Origin: Aliirhizobium smilacinae
GTDB lineage: Bacteria; Pseudomonadota; Alphaproteobacteria; Rhizobiales; Rhizobiaceae
Length of the DNA stretch: 64,000 nt
Assembly: GCF_006335145.1 (NCBI RefSeq)
Contig: NZ_VDMN01000002.1
Coordinates: 744,001-808,000 of the forward strand
Direction: 5' to 3'
The first letter of the stretch is position 1; each line of letters opens with the position of its first letter. The notes under the pieces are model-generated. The model was not told the origin of the DNA, ran no database searches, and saw nothing but the letters and a program-made list of their open reading frames with translations. Below are positions 17,791 to 26,503 of this stretch, piece by piece. The translations under genes and the position numbers were made by a program.

Positions 17791-18732
17791 ATGCGTAGAC
17801 TTGCAACGGTCCTGATGGCGTCGGCACTTGCCTTTGCCGGGGCATCCGCCGCATCGGCGGGCGAAATCGCCGTCATCGTCAAGACGGTCAACTCGACCTT
17901 CTGGCAGAACGTGCAGAAGGGCGCGGAGGCCGCGATAGGAAGTGCCAAGGGCAATACGATGACCTTCCAGGGCCCTGCGGCCGAATCCGCCATCGCCGAC
18001 GAGGTCAACATGGTCGAGAACGCCGTAAACCGTAAGGTTTCGGCGATCCTGCTTGCGCCGTCCGATCCGGACGCGCTTGTGCCGGCCGTTAAAAAGGCCT
18101 GGGAAGCGCGCATTCCGGTCGTCATCATCGACAGCCAGCTCGCCAGCGGCGCCGACAAATATTACCAGTCGTTCCTGGCCACCGACAACCGCAAGGCCGG
18201 TGAACTGGCCGCCAAGGCGCTGATCGAGAAGGTCGGCACGACCGGCAAGATCGCCGTCATGTCCTATGTCGCCGGTGCCGGTTCCGAGATCGGTCGCGTC
18301 GGTGGCTTTACCGATTACATCAAGGCCAATTCCAAGCTCGAGATCGTCGGTCCCTATTATTCGCAGTCGCAGATGGCGACCGCGCTCAACCAGACCACCG
18401 ACGTTCTGGCCGCCAATAGCGACCTCAAGGGCATTTTCGGTGCCAATGAGCCGACGGCGATCGGCATGGGCCGGGCGATCAAGCAGGCCGGCAAGGCTGG
18501 CAAGATCGTGGCGATCGGCTTCGACGGAAACCAGGACCTGCAGGAATTCGTGAAAGACGGCACGCTGACCGCGACCGTCGTCCAGGGCTCCTACCAGATG
18601 GGCGAAAAGGGCATCCAGACGCTGGCCTCCATCCTCGCCAAGCAGAAGGTCGATAAGACCGTCGATACGGGCGTCGTCGTGGTCACCAAGGACAATATCG
18701 ACAAACCGGAAGCCAAGAACGTTCTCTATTAA
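17791..18732 (+). CDS. Sugar ABC transporter substrate-binding protein (probable L-fucose)
   Basis: A 313-residue periplasmic binding protein of the RbsB-like Peripla_BP_4 family with a standard signal peptide (RRLATVLMASALAFAGASAASA). Family landmarks are VNSTFWQNVQKGAE, the AILLAPSDPDALVPAVKKAWE region and GIFGANEPTAIGMGRAIKQAG. A very strong ribosome site (GAGGAGGAAAGAC) and a hairpin upstream fit high expression. A terminator follows nine bases after the stop. The sugar is inferred as L-fucose from the catabolic genes downstream. Confidence 0.9.
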   Translation: MRRLATVLMASALAFAGASAASAGEIAVIVKTVNSTFWQNVQKGAEAAIGSAKGNTMTFQGPAAESAIADEVNMVENAVNRKVSAILLAPSDPDALVPAVKKAWEARIPVVIIDSQLASGADKYYQSFLATDNRKAGELAAKALIEKVGTTGKIAVMSYVAGAGSEIGRVGGFTDYIKANSKLEIVGPYYSQSQMATALNQTTDVLAANSDLKGIFGANEPTAIGMGRAIKQAGKAGKIVAIGFDGNQDLQEFVKDGTLTATVVQGSYQMGEKGIQTLASILAKQKVDKTVDTGVVVVTKDNIDKPEAKNVLY

Positions 18733-18740
18733 GCAGACCG

Positions 18741-18774
18741 GCGCGCGGGTGGCTGTCGCCCGCGCGCTCCTTTT
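18741..18774 (+). terminator. Intrinsic terminator after the fucose binding-protein gene
   Basis: GCGCGCGGG and CCCGCGCGC form a perfect 9-bp stem with a 9-base loop, followed by TCCTTTT. It lies between the transporter genes and the fucose catabolic genes and likely lets only part of the transcription through, keeping transporter mRNA in excess. Confidence 0.65.
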
Positions 18775-18801
18775 CGAAAATGATCGGGATTTGATACTAT
18801 C

Positions 18802-19812
18802 ATGAAGGTTTCGGACAGGCGCAGGCTGCGCGATCGCGACGTCTCATTCACGCTGATGGGCCTCGGCTGCGCCCAGATGGGCAATCTCTACCGGCTGACC
18901 CCCTATCAGGAATCCTTGAGCGCCTTCGAGGCCGCCTGGGATGCCGGAATCCGCTATTTCGATACGGCACCTTTCTACGGTTATACCCGTTCGGAGCGCC
19001 GTCTGGGCACGATGGTGACGGACCGCGAGCGGGACGATTATGTGCTCAGCACCAAGGTCGGACGCATCATGGTGCCGGACGAAACGGTGGGGCCGGAAGA
19101 GGACGCCTATGTCGCACCGCTGCCGTTCCGGCCGCATTACGATTACAGCTATGACGCGATCATGCGCTCCTTCGAGGCGAGCCGTCAGCGTCTCGGTGTG
19201 TTCAAGCCCGACATTCTCTATGTCCACGATATCGGCCGCGCCACCCATGGCGACCGTCACCAGCACTACTGGGACCAGCTGACCAAGGGTGGCGGTTTTC
19301 GAGCGCTCGGCGAGTTGCGTGTGTCCGGCATGGTCAAGGCGATCGGGCTTGGCGTCAACGAATGGCAGGCGGTTGCCGATGCGATGGACGAATGCGACAT
19401 CGACGTCTCAATGCTCGCCGGTCGCTATACGCTGCTGGAACATGAGGAAAGCCTGCCGCTTCTCGATCGTTGCCATCGCCAGGGTGTCGGCATCGTCGTT
19501 GCCGGCGCCTTCAATTCCGGCCTTCTGGCGGGCAATCGCAAGTTCAACTATGCCGATGCGCCTGCCGATATTCTCGCCCGCGTCGGCGAGATCGAAGCGG
19601 CCTGCGAGGCCGAAGGTGTTGCCATGCAGGCAGCGGCGCTCGCCTTCCCCGCGCTGCATCCGGCCGTCGTCACCATCGTGTCGGGCGCCCGCAACGGCGA
19701 GCAGATGAAGGCCAATGTCGGCTGGTTCGAGCAGGAAATCCCGGCTTCCTTCTGGACACGACTGAAGGACAAGGGGGTGATTTCCGCCGATGCCCCGGTT
19801 GCGGGTGGTTGA
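18802..19812 (+). CDS. Aldo/keto reductase, probable L-fucose dehydrogenase
   Basis: A 336-residue NAD(P)-dependent aldo/keto reductase. The catalytic tetrad is visible as Asp in YFDTAPFYGYTRSE, Tyr in the same segment, Lys in STKVGR and His in LYVHDIGRATHG. The sequence resembles the D-threo-aldose 1-dehydrogenase/pyridoxal 4-dehydrogenase group, which includes bacterial L-fucose dehydrogenases. In this cluster it would oxidise L-fucose to L-fucono-1,5-lactone, the substrate of the next gene's product. It overlaps no neighbour and starts after the terminator at 18741-18774. Confidence 0.88.
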   Translation: MKVSDRRRLRDRDVSFTLMGLGCAQMGNLYRLTPYQESLSAFEAAWDAGIRYFDTAPFYGYTRSERRLGTMVTDRERDDYVLSTKVGRIMVPDETVGPEEDAYVAPLPFRPHYDYSYDAIMRSFEASRQRLGVFKPDILYVHDIGRATHGDRHQHYWDQLTKGGGFRALGELRVSGMVKAIGLGVNEWQAVADAMDECDIDVSMLAGRYTLLEHEESLPLLDRCHRQGVGIVVAGAFNSGLLAGNRKFNYADAPADILARVGEIEAACEAEGVAMQAAALAFPALHPAVVTIVSGARNGEQMKANVGWFEQEIPASFWTRLKDKGVISADAPVAGG

Positions 19813-19816
19813 GCCG

Positions 19817-20638
19817 ATGATCATCGATGCCCACCAGCATTTCTGGCTGATGAAAGACCGCAAGGGCGACTGGCCGCCGCCGGAACTCGCCGCCATCCAC
19901 CGCGATTTCCTGCCCCAAGATCTGGCACCGGAGATCGAGGCCGCGGATGTCGGCGGCACGATCCTCGTGCAGTCGTTGCCAAGCGTTGACGATACCCGTT
20001 TCATGCTGGAGCTGACTGAGGAGAGCGAGACCATTCTCGGTGTCGTCGGCTGGGTGGAGATGAAGGCGGTTGATGCGCCCGATGTGATTGCCGAACTGGC
20101 CAGATCGCCCAAGCTCAAGGGACTGCGGCCGATGCTGCAGGGCATCGCCGATCCTGACTGGATCGACGATCCGGCGCTGGAGCCGGCGGTCGATGCGATG
20201 ATGGCGCATCATCTGGTTTTCGACGCACTGGTTCTGGAACCGCATCTTTCGGCGCTGCACGCCTTTGCCCGCCGTCATCCCGGCCTGCCGATCGTCATCA
20301 ATCATGGTGCCAAGCCGCGGATTGCGGAGGGCCATTACCGGGACTGGCGGCATGGCATGCTGAGGCTTGCCGAGCTTCCCAATGTTTCCTGCAAGCTCTC
20401 CGGTCTGCTGACGGAGGCGGGCGACCAGAAACCCGAGGCGTTGCGGCCTTATATCGAGACGATCCTTGAGCTGTTCGGAGCCGAGCGGGTGATCTGGGGC
20501 AGCGACTGGCCTGTCGTCAATCTGGCCGGCAGTTATGCCGGATGGATCACGCAATGCCGGCAGATCGTTCCCGAAGCCGATCATGATGCAGTGTTCGGCG
20601 GCAATGCCCGCCGTTTCTACGGCCTGCAGGGAGCCTGA
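19817..20638 (+). CDS. Amidohydrolase-family L-fuconolactonase
   Basis: A 273-residue TIM-barrel hydrolase of the amidohydrolase 2 family (COG3618), which includes L-fuconolactonase and L-rhamnono-lactonase. The metal site HQHFW at the N-terminus (DAHQHFWLMKD), His in INHGAKP and the C-terminal Asp in WGSDWPV are intact. The ATG at 19817 begins MIIDAHQHFW, the family's canonical start, four bases after the preceding stop. It would open the fuconolactone ring to L-fuconate. Confidence 0.9.
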   Translation: MIIDAHQHFWLMKDRKGDWPPPELAAIHRDFLPQDLAPEIEAADVGGTILVQSLPSVDDTRFMLELTEESETILGVVGWVEMKAVDAPDVIAELARSPKLKGLRPMLQGIADPDWIDDPALEPAVDAMMAHHLVFDALVLEPHLSALHAFARRHPGLPIVINHGAKPRIAEGHYRDWRHGMLRLAELPNVSCKLSGLLTEAGDQKPEALRPYIETILELFGAERVIWGSDWPVVNLAGSYAGWITQCRQIVPEADHDAVFGGNARRFYGLQGA

Positions 20639-20639
20639 A

Positions 20640-20969
20640 ATGCAAAGAATGGGAATGGTGATCGGCCTCGCGCCGGAAAAGGTGGAGGAATACAAGGCGC
20701 TGCATGCCGCAGTCTGGCCGGAAATCCTCGACCTTATATCGCGATGCAATATCAAGAATTATTCGATTTTCCTGCGCGAGCCGGAGAACCTGCTGTTCGG
20801 CTACTGGGAATACCATGGCACTGATTTCGCTACTGATATGGCGATGATGGAGGCCAGTGAGAATAACCAGGAATGGTGGACGTACTGCATTCCCTGCCAA
20901 AGGCCTTTCGCAACGCGAAAGGATGGGGAATGGTGGGCATCGATGGATGAGGTGTTCCATCTCGACTGA
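20640..20969 (+). CDS. L-rhamnose/L-fucose mutarotase (RhaM family)
   Basis: A 109-residue protein of the RhaM (DUF718) mutarotase family, which interconverts the anomers of 6-deoxyhexoses. The core pattern is present: MGMVIGLAPEKVEEYKALHAAVWPE, then NYSIFLREPENLLFGYWEY, and WWASMDEVFHLD at the end. His in KALHAAVWPE is the family's catalytic His. It starts one base after the lactonase stop, with GGGAG upstream. In a fucose cluster its substrate is most likely L-fucose, supplying the anomer used by the dehydrogenase. Confidence 0.9.
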   Translation: MQRMGMVIGLAPEKVEEYKALHAAVWPEILDLISRCNIKNYSIFLREPENLLFGYWEYHGTDFATDMAMMEASENNQEWWTYCIPCQRPFATRKDGEWWASMDEVFHLD

Positions 20970-20981
20970 AAGGGAGAAGAG

Positions 20982-21713
20982 ATGACTAAGCTAGGAGGCA
21001 AGGTGGTTGTGGTGACCGCTGCCGGTCAGGGAATAGGTCGGGCAAGTGCGCTGGCCTATGCAGCGGCCGGTGCCAAGGTCTGGGCGACCGATATCAATGA
21101 CGAAGCTCTGGCGTCACTCAAGGGCGAGGCCAATATCGAAACGTCGAAGCTCGATGTGCTTGATGCAGGCTCGGTGACGGCGTTTTTCGAGCGCATCGGT
21201 GCTGTCGATGTGCTGTTCAACTGCGCCGGCGTCGTACATGGCGGCTCGGTGCTGGAGATGACGGACAAGGATCTCGATTTCGCCTTCGATCTCAATGTCC
21301 GCGCCATGGTGCGCACCATCAGGGCCGTACTGCCGGGCATGCTGGAGCGAGGCGATGGCACGATCATCAACATGGCCTCGATCGCATCGAGCTCCAAGGG
21401 CGTGCCGAACCGTTGCGCCTATGGCACGACGAAAGCGGCCGTGATCGGGCTGACCAAGGCGATCGCTGCCGACTATGTGACGCGCGGCATCCGCTGCAAT
21501 GCGATTTGCCCCGGCACGGTGGAAAGCCCCTCGCTCGAGCAACGCATGCGGGCCCAGGGCAATTATGACGAAGCCCGTGCGGCCTTCATCGCCCGCCAGC
21601 CTATGGGTCGTCTCGGCAGCCCGGAAGAGATCGCGGAACTGGCGGTCTATCTCGCCGGCGCTACCTACACGACCGGTCAGGCCGTCGGCATTGACGGCGG
21701 CTGGTCGATCTGA
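20982..21713 (+). CDS. Short-chain dehydrogenase, probable 2-keto-3-deoxy-L-fuconate dehydrogenase
   Basis: A 243-residue classical SDR. The nucleotide motif is TAAGQGIGRA (TGxxxGxG type), the catalytic Ser lies in NMASIASSSKG and the YxxxK pair in YGTTKAA. NAICPGTVESPSLEQRM and the GQAVGIDGGWSI C-terminus match the 2-keto-3-deoxy-L-fuconate 4-dehydrogenase subgroup (DHRS6-like). In the pathway it oxidises the dehydratase product to 2,4-diketo-3-deoxy-L-fuconate. Twelve bases separate it from the mutarotase gene. Confidence 0.9.
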   Translation: MTKLGGKVVVVTAAGQGIGRASALAYAAAGAKVWATDINDEALASLKGEANIETSKLDVLDAGSVTAFFERIGAVDVLFNCAGVVHGGSVLEMTDKDLDFAFDLNVRAMVRTIRAVLPGMLERGDGTIINMASIASSSKGVPNRCAYGTTKAAVIGLTKAIAADYVTRGIRCNAICPGTVESPSLEQRMRAQGNYDEARAAFIARQPMGRLGSPEEIAELAVYLAGATYTTGQAVGIDGGWSI

Positions 21714-21757
21714 GTCATTTTTTGAACAGCAAGATTTGAACTGAAAGGACTATCTCC

Positions 21758-22603
21758 ATGAAATTCCTCCGTTATGGCGCACCCGGTGCGGAAAAGCCCG
21801 CAATCGTCGATGCCGACGGCAAGATCCGCGATCTGTCTGCCCACGTCACCGACCTCTCGGGCGTGGCACTGGCCCCCGATGCGCTGGCCAAGCTCGGCGC
21901 GATCGATCTCAACAGCCTGCCGCTGGTCGAAGGTTCGCCGCGTCTTGGCCCCTGCGTTGCCGGCACCGGCAAGTTCATCTGCATCGGTCTCAACTATTCC
22001 GACCATGCTGCCGAGACCGGCGCGACCGTGCCGCCGGAACCGATCATCTTCATGAAGGCCTCGTCGGCCATCGTCGGCCCGAATGACGACGTCACCATTC
22101 CGCGCGGCTCTGAAAAGACCGACTGGGAGGTCGAGCTCGCCGTAGTCATCGGCAAGACCGCCAAATATGTGAGCGAAGCCGACGCGCTTGATTATGTCGC
22201 CGGTTATTGCGTCACCAACGACGTCTCCGAACGCGCCTTCCAGACGGAACGCTCGGGCCAGTGGACCAAGGGCAAGTCCTGCGACACGTTCGGCCCGATG
22301 GGGCCCTGGCTCGTCACCAAGGACGAGGTTCCGGACCCGCAGAACCTCGGCATGTGGCTGACGGTCAACGGCGAGAAGATGCAGGACGGTTCGTCCAAGA
22401 CCATGGTCTACGGCGTCTCCTTCCTCGTGTCCTACCTGTCGCAGTTCATGTCGCTGCATCCGGGCGATGTGATCTCCACCGGCACGCCTCCGGGCGTCGG
22501 CATGGGCCTCAAGCCGCCACGTTACCTGAAGCCCGGCGATGTCGTCGAACTGGGCATCGAAGGCCTCGGCACCCAGAAGCAGACCTTCCAGGCCGACATC
22601 TAA
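21758..22603 (+). CDS. FAH-family hydrolase, probable 2,4-diketo-3-deoxy-L-fuconate hydrolase
   Basis: A 281-residue member of the fumarylacetoacetate hydrolase family. The C-terminal catalytic domain shows IGLNYSDHAAETGA, then EPIIFMKASSAIVGPND, DWEVELAVVIGK and TGTPPGVGMGLKPPRYLKPGD; the metal-binding Glu/Asp positions (WEVE, and CVTNDVSER) are intact. Similar proteins split 2,4-diketo-3-deoxy-L-fuconate into pyruvate and L-lactate, which completes the non-phosphorylated L-fucose route. The same family is often mislabelled ureidoglycolate lyase. Confidence 0.88.
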   Translation: MKFLRYGAPGAEKPAIVDADGKIRDLSAHVTDLSGVALAPDALAKLGAIDLNSLPLVEGSPRLGPCVAGTGKFICIGLNYSDHAAETGATVPPEPIIFMKASSAIVGPNDDVTIPRGSEKTDWEVELAVVIGKTAKYVSEADALDYVAGYCVTNDVSERAFQTERSGQWTKGKSCDTFGPMGPWLVTKDEVPDPQNLGMWLTVNGEKMQDGSSKTMVYGVSFLVSYLSQFMSLHPGDVISTGTPPGVGMGLKPPRYLKPGDVVELGIEGLGTQKQTFQADI

Positions 22604-22611
22604 GCCAATCG

Positions 22612-22644
22612 ATCGGCGCACTGGCAGGAGGCTGGCGCGCCGAT
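22612..22644 (+). other. Intercistronic hairpin before the fuconate dehydratase gene
   Basis: ATCGGCGC (22612-22619) and GCGCCGAT (22637-22644) are perfect 8-bp complementary arms with a 17-base loop in the 78-base gap between the hydrolase and dehydratase genes. There is no T-run of terminator quality after it, so mRNA processing or partial polarity is more likely than termination. Confidence 0.45.
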
Positions 22645-22681
22645 TTCACCAGACATTCGCCGGCAGAGGAGGCCGCAGACC

Positions 22682-23971
22682 ATGACCCGCATCACCAATC
22701 TTCGTGTTTTCGACCTGCGCTTTCCGACTTCGGCAAGCCTCGACGGGTCGGATGCGATGAACCCCGATCCGGATTATTCGGCCGCCTATGTCATCCTCGA
22801 AACCGACCGCGAGGGCATTTCCGGCCATGGCCTGACCTTCACCATCGGCCGCGGCAACGACATTTGCTGCATGGCGATCGAGGCGATGCGCCATCTGGTG
22901 GTCGGCAAGGATCTGGCGGAAATGCGCGCGGCGCCCGGAAAGTTCTGGCGGCACCTGACCGGCGACAGCCAGTTGCGCTGGATCGGGCCGGATAAGGGCG
23001 CCATGCATCTGGCGACTGGCGCCGTGGTCAACGCGCTCTGGGATGCGCTTGCCAAGGAAGCGGGCATGCCGGTGTGGAAATTCGTCTCCACCATGTCTCC
23101 GGAAGAGATCGCCGACATCGTCGACTATCGTTACCTGACGGATGCGCTCACCCGCGACGAGGCGATCGACATCCTGCGCAAGGCCGAAAGCGGCAAGGCG
23201 GAGCGCGTCGCCATCCTAGAAAACGAAGGTTACGCCTGCTATACGACATCCGCCGGCTGGCTCGGTTATCCCGACGACAAGCTGCGGCGCCTGGCGCAGG
23301 AAGCGGTCGATGCCGGCTTCAGCCATGTGAAGATGAAGGTCGGCCGTGATCTGGAGGACGATATCCGCAGGCTCACCATTTGCCGCGAGGTGATCGGCCC
23401 GGATCGTTACATGATGATCGATGCCAACCAGGTCTGGGATGTGAACCAGGCGATCGACTGGGTGAAGGCACTCTCCTTCGCCAATCCCTTCTTCATCGAG
23501 GAGCCGACCAGCCCGGACGACATTGCCGGCCACAAGAAAATTCGCGAGGCGATTGCGCCGGTGAAGGTCGCGACCGGCGAAATGTGCCAGAACCGCATCA
23601 TGTTCAAGCAGTTTATCGCCGAAGGCGCGATCGACATCGTGCAGATCGATGCCTGCCGAATGGGAGGCTTGAACGAAGTTCTGGCGGTACTGCTGATCGC
23701 AGCCAAATACGGCAAGGCGGTCTGGCCGCATGCCGGCGGCGTGGGCCTGTGCGAATATGTGCAGCACCTGTCGATGATCGACTACATCGCCGTCTCGGGG
23801 ACGAAGGAAGGCCGCGTGATCGAATATGTTGACCATCTGCACGAACATTTCATCGACCCCTGCATCATAAAGAATGCTGCCTATATGCCGCCGACGCGGC
23901 CGGGCTTCTCGATCGAGATGAAGCCGCAATCGATCGAGGCCTATCAGTTCGGAAGGCCAAAGGCGGCCTGA
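22682..23971 (+). CDS. L-fuconate dehydratase
   Basis: A 429-residue enolase-superfamily dehydratase converting L-fuconate to 2-keto-3-deoxy-L-fuconate. The catalytic and metal residues are visible: KMKVGRD (base Lys), MIDANQVWD (Asp), FIEEPTSPDD (Glu), ATGEMCQNR (Glu) and WPHAGGVGLCEYVQHL (His). The long N-terminal capping domain starting RITNLRVFDLRFPTS and the SLDGSDAMNPDPDYSAAYV segment are specific to fuconate dehydratases rather than mandelate racemases. It is the last gene of the regulon and is followed by a terminator at 23994-24018. Confidence 0.93.
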   Translation: MTRITNLRVFDLRFPTSASLDGSDAMNPDPDYSAAYVILETDREGISGHGLTFTIGRGNDICCMAIEAMRHLVVGKDLAEMRAAPGKFWRHLTGDSQLRWIGPDKGAMHLATGAVVNALWDALAKEAGMPVWKFVSTMSPEEIADIVDYRYLTDALTRDEAIDILRKAESGKAERVAILENEGYACYTTSAGWLGYPDDKLRRLAQEAVDAGFSHVKMKVGRDLEDDIRRLTICREVIGPDRYMMIDANQVWDVNQAIDWVKALSFANPFFIEEPTSPDDIAGHKKIREAIAPVKVATGEMCQNRIMFKQFIAEGAIDIVQIDACRMGGLNEVLAVLLIAAKYGKAVWPHAGGVGLCEYVQHLSMIDYIAVSGTKEGRVIEYVDHLHEHFIDPCIIKNAAYMPPTRPGFSIEMKPQSIEAYQFGRPKAA

Positions 23972-23993
23972 GCAACCCGAAATGGATATACGA

Positions 23994-24018
23994 AAAAGGC
24001 GCCTTACCAGCGCCTTTT
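23994..24018. terminator. Bidirectional intrinsic terminator between fucose and hexuronate operons
   Basis: AAAAGGCGC and GCGCCTTTT form a perfect 9-bp stem with the loop CTTACCA. The A-run on one side and T-run on the other make it usable from both directions, matching its place between the convergent fuconate dehydratase gene and the minus-strand operon ending at 24037. Confidence 0.85.
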
Positions 24019-24036
24019 CTGTTGGAGGGAGAAGTT

Positions 24037-25047
24037 TCAAACGTCCAGAATGGCCTTGATCACGCCGGCTTCCGGTTTGAACCATTCGGAAAACAGATGG
24101 ACGGCATCGGCAAGCGGTGCACGGTGGGTGTTGAGTGCCCGGGTCGGCACGCGGCCTGCCTCGATCTGGCGGACGACCTCGGCGAAATCATCCGGCTGGG
24201 CGTTGCGGCTGGCGATCAGTGTTGCCTCGCGCTTGTGAAATTCCGGGTCGGAGAAGGTGATGTCCTGTCTCACGACCGAGAGCAGCACGTAACGCGCGCC
24301 ATGGGCGAGGAAGTTGAAACCGCGCTGCATCGGAATGGCGTTGCCAGTGGCGTCGATGACGACATCATACCATTCACCGCCGGTCTGCCGTTCTGCCGTC
24401 TGTTCCGCATCGGCATCGGCGAAGATCGTTTCGTCGGCGCCGAGCTTTTCGACGGCGAAGGCGAGGCGGTCCTCGCGGGTATCCATGACCGTGACATGCG
24501 CGCCGCGGGCTTTGGCAAAAATGATCGCCGACATGCCGATCGGGCCTGAACCGGTGACGAGAACACGGTCTTCGGCGGTAATCGCGCCGCGCTTCACGCC
24601 ATGGGCGCCGATCGCCAGAAACTCGATCATTGCGGCGTCTTCCAGCGGAATGTTTCCGGTTGGAATGACGTTGCTCTCCGGAACGCAGACATATTCCGCC
24701 ATGCCGCCGTCGCGATGGACGCCGAGCACTTCGATATTGCGGCAGGCATTGGTAATGCCTCGGCGGCAGGCCTGGCAGGTGCCGCAGGAGAGATAGGGAA
24801 CGATATAGACGGGCTGGCCCGATTTCAGGCTGCTGCCCGAGGGCGCTTCCTCGACCGTGCCGGAAAGCTCGTGGCCCATCACGCGCGGGTATTCGAGAAA
24901 CGGATGCTTGCCGCCGAATATGTGAAAATCCGTGCCGCAGATACCGACATGGCGGATACGGACCTTGACCTCGCCCTCTGCGCGCACCGGGTCGGTACGA
25001 TCCTCAAGCGCGAGACGGCCGGGCTCGATACAGACGAGCGCCTTCAT
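24037..25047 (-). CDS. Zinc-dependent alcohol dehydrogenase, probable L-gulonate/L-galactonate 5-dehydrogenase
   Basis: A 336-residue medium-chain dehydrogenase. Cys and His of the catalytic zinc lie in HVGICGTDFHIFGGKHPF and MGHELSGTVEE; the structural-zinc cysteines sit in CGTCQACRRGITNAC; the nucleotide site is VTGSGPIGM. The start at 25047 has CAGGAG upstream; the longer frame is not supported. It resembles the LgoD/L-gulonate 5-dehydrogenase group, which makes D-fructuronate, the substrate of UxuB two genes upstream. It is the last gene of the operon. Confidence 0.8.
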   Translation of the reverse strand: MKALVCIEPGRLALEDRTDPVRAEGEVKVRIRHVGICGTDFHIFGGKHPFLEYPRVMGHELSGTVEEAPSGSSLKSGQPVYIVPYLSCGTCQACRRGITNACRNIEVLGVHRDGGMAEYVCVPESNVIPTGNIPLEDAAMIEFLAIGAHGVKRGAITAEDRVLVTGSGPIGMSAIIFAKARGAHVTVMDTREDRLAFAVEKLGADETIFADADAEQTAERQTGGEWYDVVIDATGNAIPMQRGFNFLAHGARYVLLSVVRQDITFSDPEFHKREATLIASRNAQPDDFAEVVRQIEAGRVPTRALNTHRAPLADAVHLFSEWFKPEAGVIKAILDV

Positions 25048-25096
25048 GATGAACTCCTGCAATTAAATCGGGGTGTCTTGCTGTGAAATGTGGATA

Positions 25097-26503
25097 TCAA
25101 AGCCATGCCGCCACCTCGCGACTGACGAGATCGCGCCAAGCGCGGGATTGGGCAAGCTGCGGAGGAATGAGGCCATCGATGGCGACGAAGCTCGCCGTGT
25201 AATCCCGCGCATCTGCTGTGCGCGCGGCGTTCAGCAGTTCGTCTCTGCGCGGATCATTGCAATCGTTGAAGCGGATCAAGGCTGCGATCCAGAGGCCGAC
25301 GACACGGGCGAAACTTCCACCATCCGATCCATTGGCCAGGGCTTCGATTGCCGGCGAGAAGATGCGCTGCGGCAATTTCTGGCTTGAATCCATGGCGATC
25401 TGGATATTGCGATGGGCGATGGCGCGGTTGCTGAAACGCTCGATCAACTGGTTCATGTAGAAATCGAGATCAATGCCGGGGACGGGGTCGAGCGTCGCAG
25501 CGGCTGCCCGCATGTGATCCTTGGTCATCGCTACGAATTCCGGCACGGCCATCACGTCACGCACGCATTCCAGTCCCTTGAGCAGGCCGAGATGGGCGAT
25601 CATCGTGTGCGAGCCGTTGAGCAGACGTAGCTTCATCTTCTCATAGGGTTCGACGTTCTCGACGAACAACGCGCCGCCTGCCTCCCAGGCTGGACGGCCG
25701 GAAACGAACGCGTCCTCGATCACCCATTGCATGAAGGGTTCGGTGTCGAGCGCGAGCATATCCTCCACACCGAGCAGGCTTTTGGCGCGGGTTCGGCTGT
25801 CATCGGTCGCTGCGGGCACGATGCGGTCGACCATGGAGGAGGGGAAGGTGACTTCTTCGCGGATCCATTTCGCCAGTTCAGCATCGCGCCGTTCGGCCAT
25901 GTCCAACACCAGCCGCCGCACGACCTTGCCGTTGGACGGAAGGTTGTCGCAGCAGAGGATGGTGAAGGGGCGCATGCCCTTGTCGCGGCGCGAGGCGAGG
26001 CCGGCGACGAGATAACCGACTGCGCCGACCGGAGCGTCGGGATTGGCCAGGTCGTTAGCGATGCCGGGGTGCGTCTCGTCGAGGCCGCCGGTCGAAGGGT
26101 GCAGGCCGTAAGCCTTTTCCGAGACGGTCAGGGTGACGATATGGATGAAAGGGCTGGCGAGATAGGTGAGCACACGCTCCCTATCTGTCGCAGCGCAGAG
26201 CCAGTCGACGGTGGCGCCGACCACTTCGCTCGTTTCGCCGTCGCTGTCGCGCACGGTGATCGAATAGAGACCGTCCTGAGCCGCCAATGCTTCGACCGGT
26301 TCGGGTGAACGCAGGTTGACGGCGACGATGCCCCAGGGGCCGAATTCGCTCTGCAGCGCCCGCTGGGTATGGATGCCCTGATGCGCGCGGTGGAAGGCAC
26401 CGAGGCCGAAATGCAGGATGCCCGGATGCAGGTCGTTACGGTCATATCCCGGCATCGCGACGGATGACGGAAGTTTGGTTTCGGCGGAAAGATGCGAGCT
26501 CAT
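25097..26503 (-). CDS. uxuB: D-fructuronate reductase (mannitol dehydrogenase family)
   Basis: A 468-residue long-chain dehydrogenase close in size to E. coli UxuB (486). The NAD-binding start ILHFGLGAFHRAHQ and the C-terminal domain with the catalytic Lys/Asn/His region (LRLLNGSHTMIAHLG) are the family pattern shared by UxuB and mannitol dehydrogenases. The UxuA gene directly upstream, overlapping by 4 bases (ATGA), makes fructuronate-to-mannonate reduction the likely role rather than mannitol oxidation. Confidence 0.88.
   Translation of the reverse strand: MSSHLSAETKLPSSVAMPGYDRNDLHPGILHFGLGAFHRAHQGIHTQRALQSEFGPWGIVAVNLRSPEPVEALAAQDGLYSITVRDSDGETSEVVGATVDWLCAATDRERVLTYLASPFIHIVTLTVSEKAYGLHPSTGGLDETHPGIANDLANPDAPVGAVGYLVAGLASRRDKGMRPFTILCCDNLPSNGKVVRRLVLDMAERRDAELAKWIREEVTFPSSMVDRIVPAATDDSRTRAKSLLGVEDMLALDTEPFMQWVIEDAFVSGRPAWEAGGALFVENVEPYEKMKLRLLNGSHTMIAHLGLLKGLECVRDVMAVPEFVAMTKDHMRAAAATLDPVPGIDLDFYMNQLIERFSNRAIAHRNIQIAMDSSQKLPQRIFSPAIEALANGSDGGSFARVVGLWIAALIRFNDCNDPRRDELLNAARTADARDYTASFVAIDGLIPPQLAQSRAWRDLVSREVAAWL

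Noticed and set aside
19670..20755. Minus-strand open frame of 361 codons across the fucose genes
   Set aside because: Antisense to intact lactonase and mutarotase genes with catalytic motifs; no ribosome site or family match.
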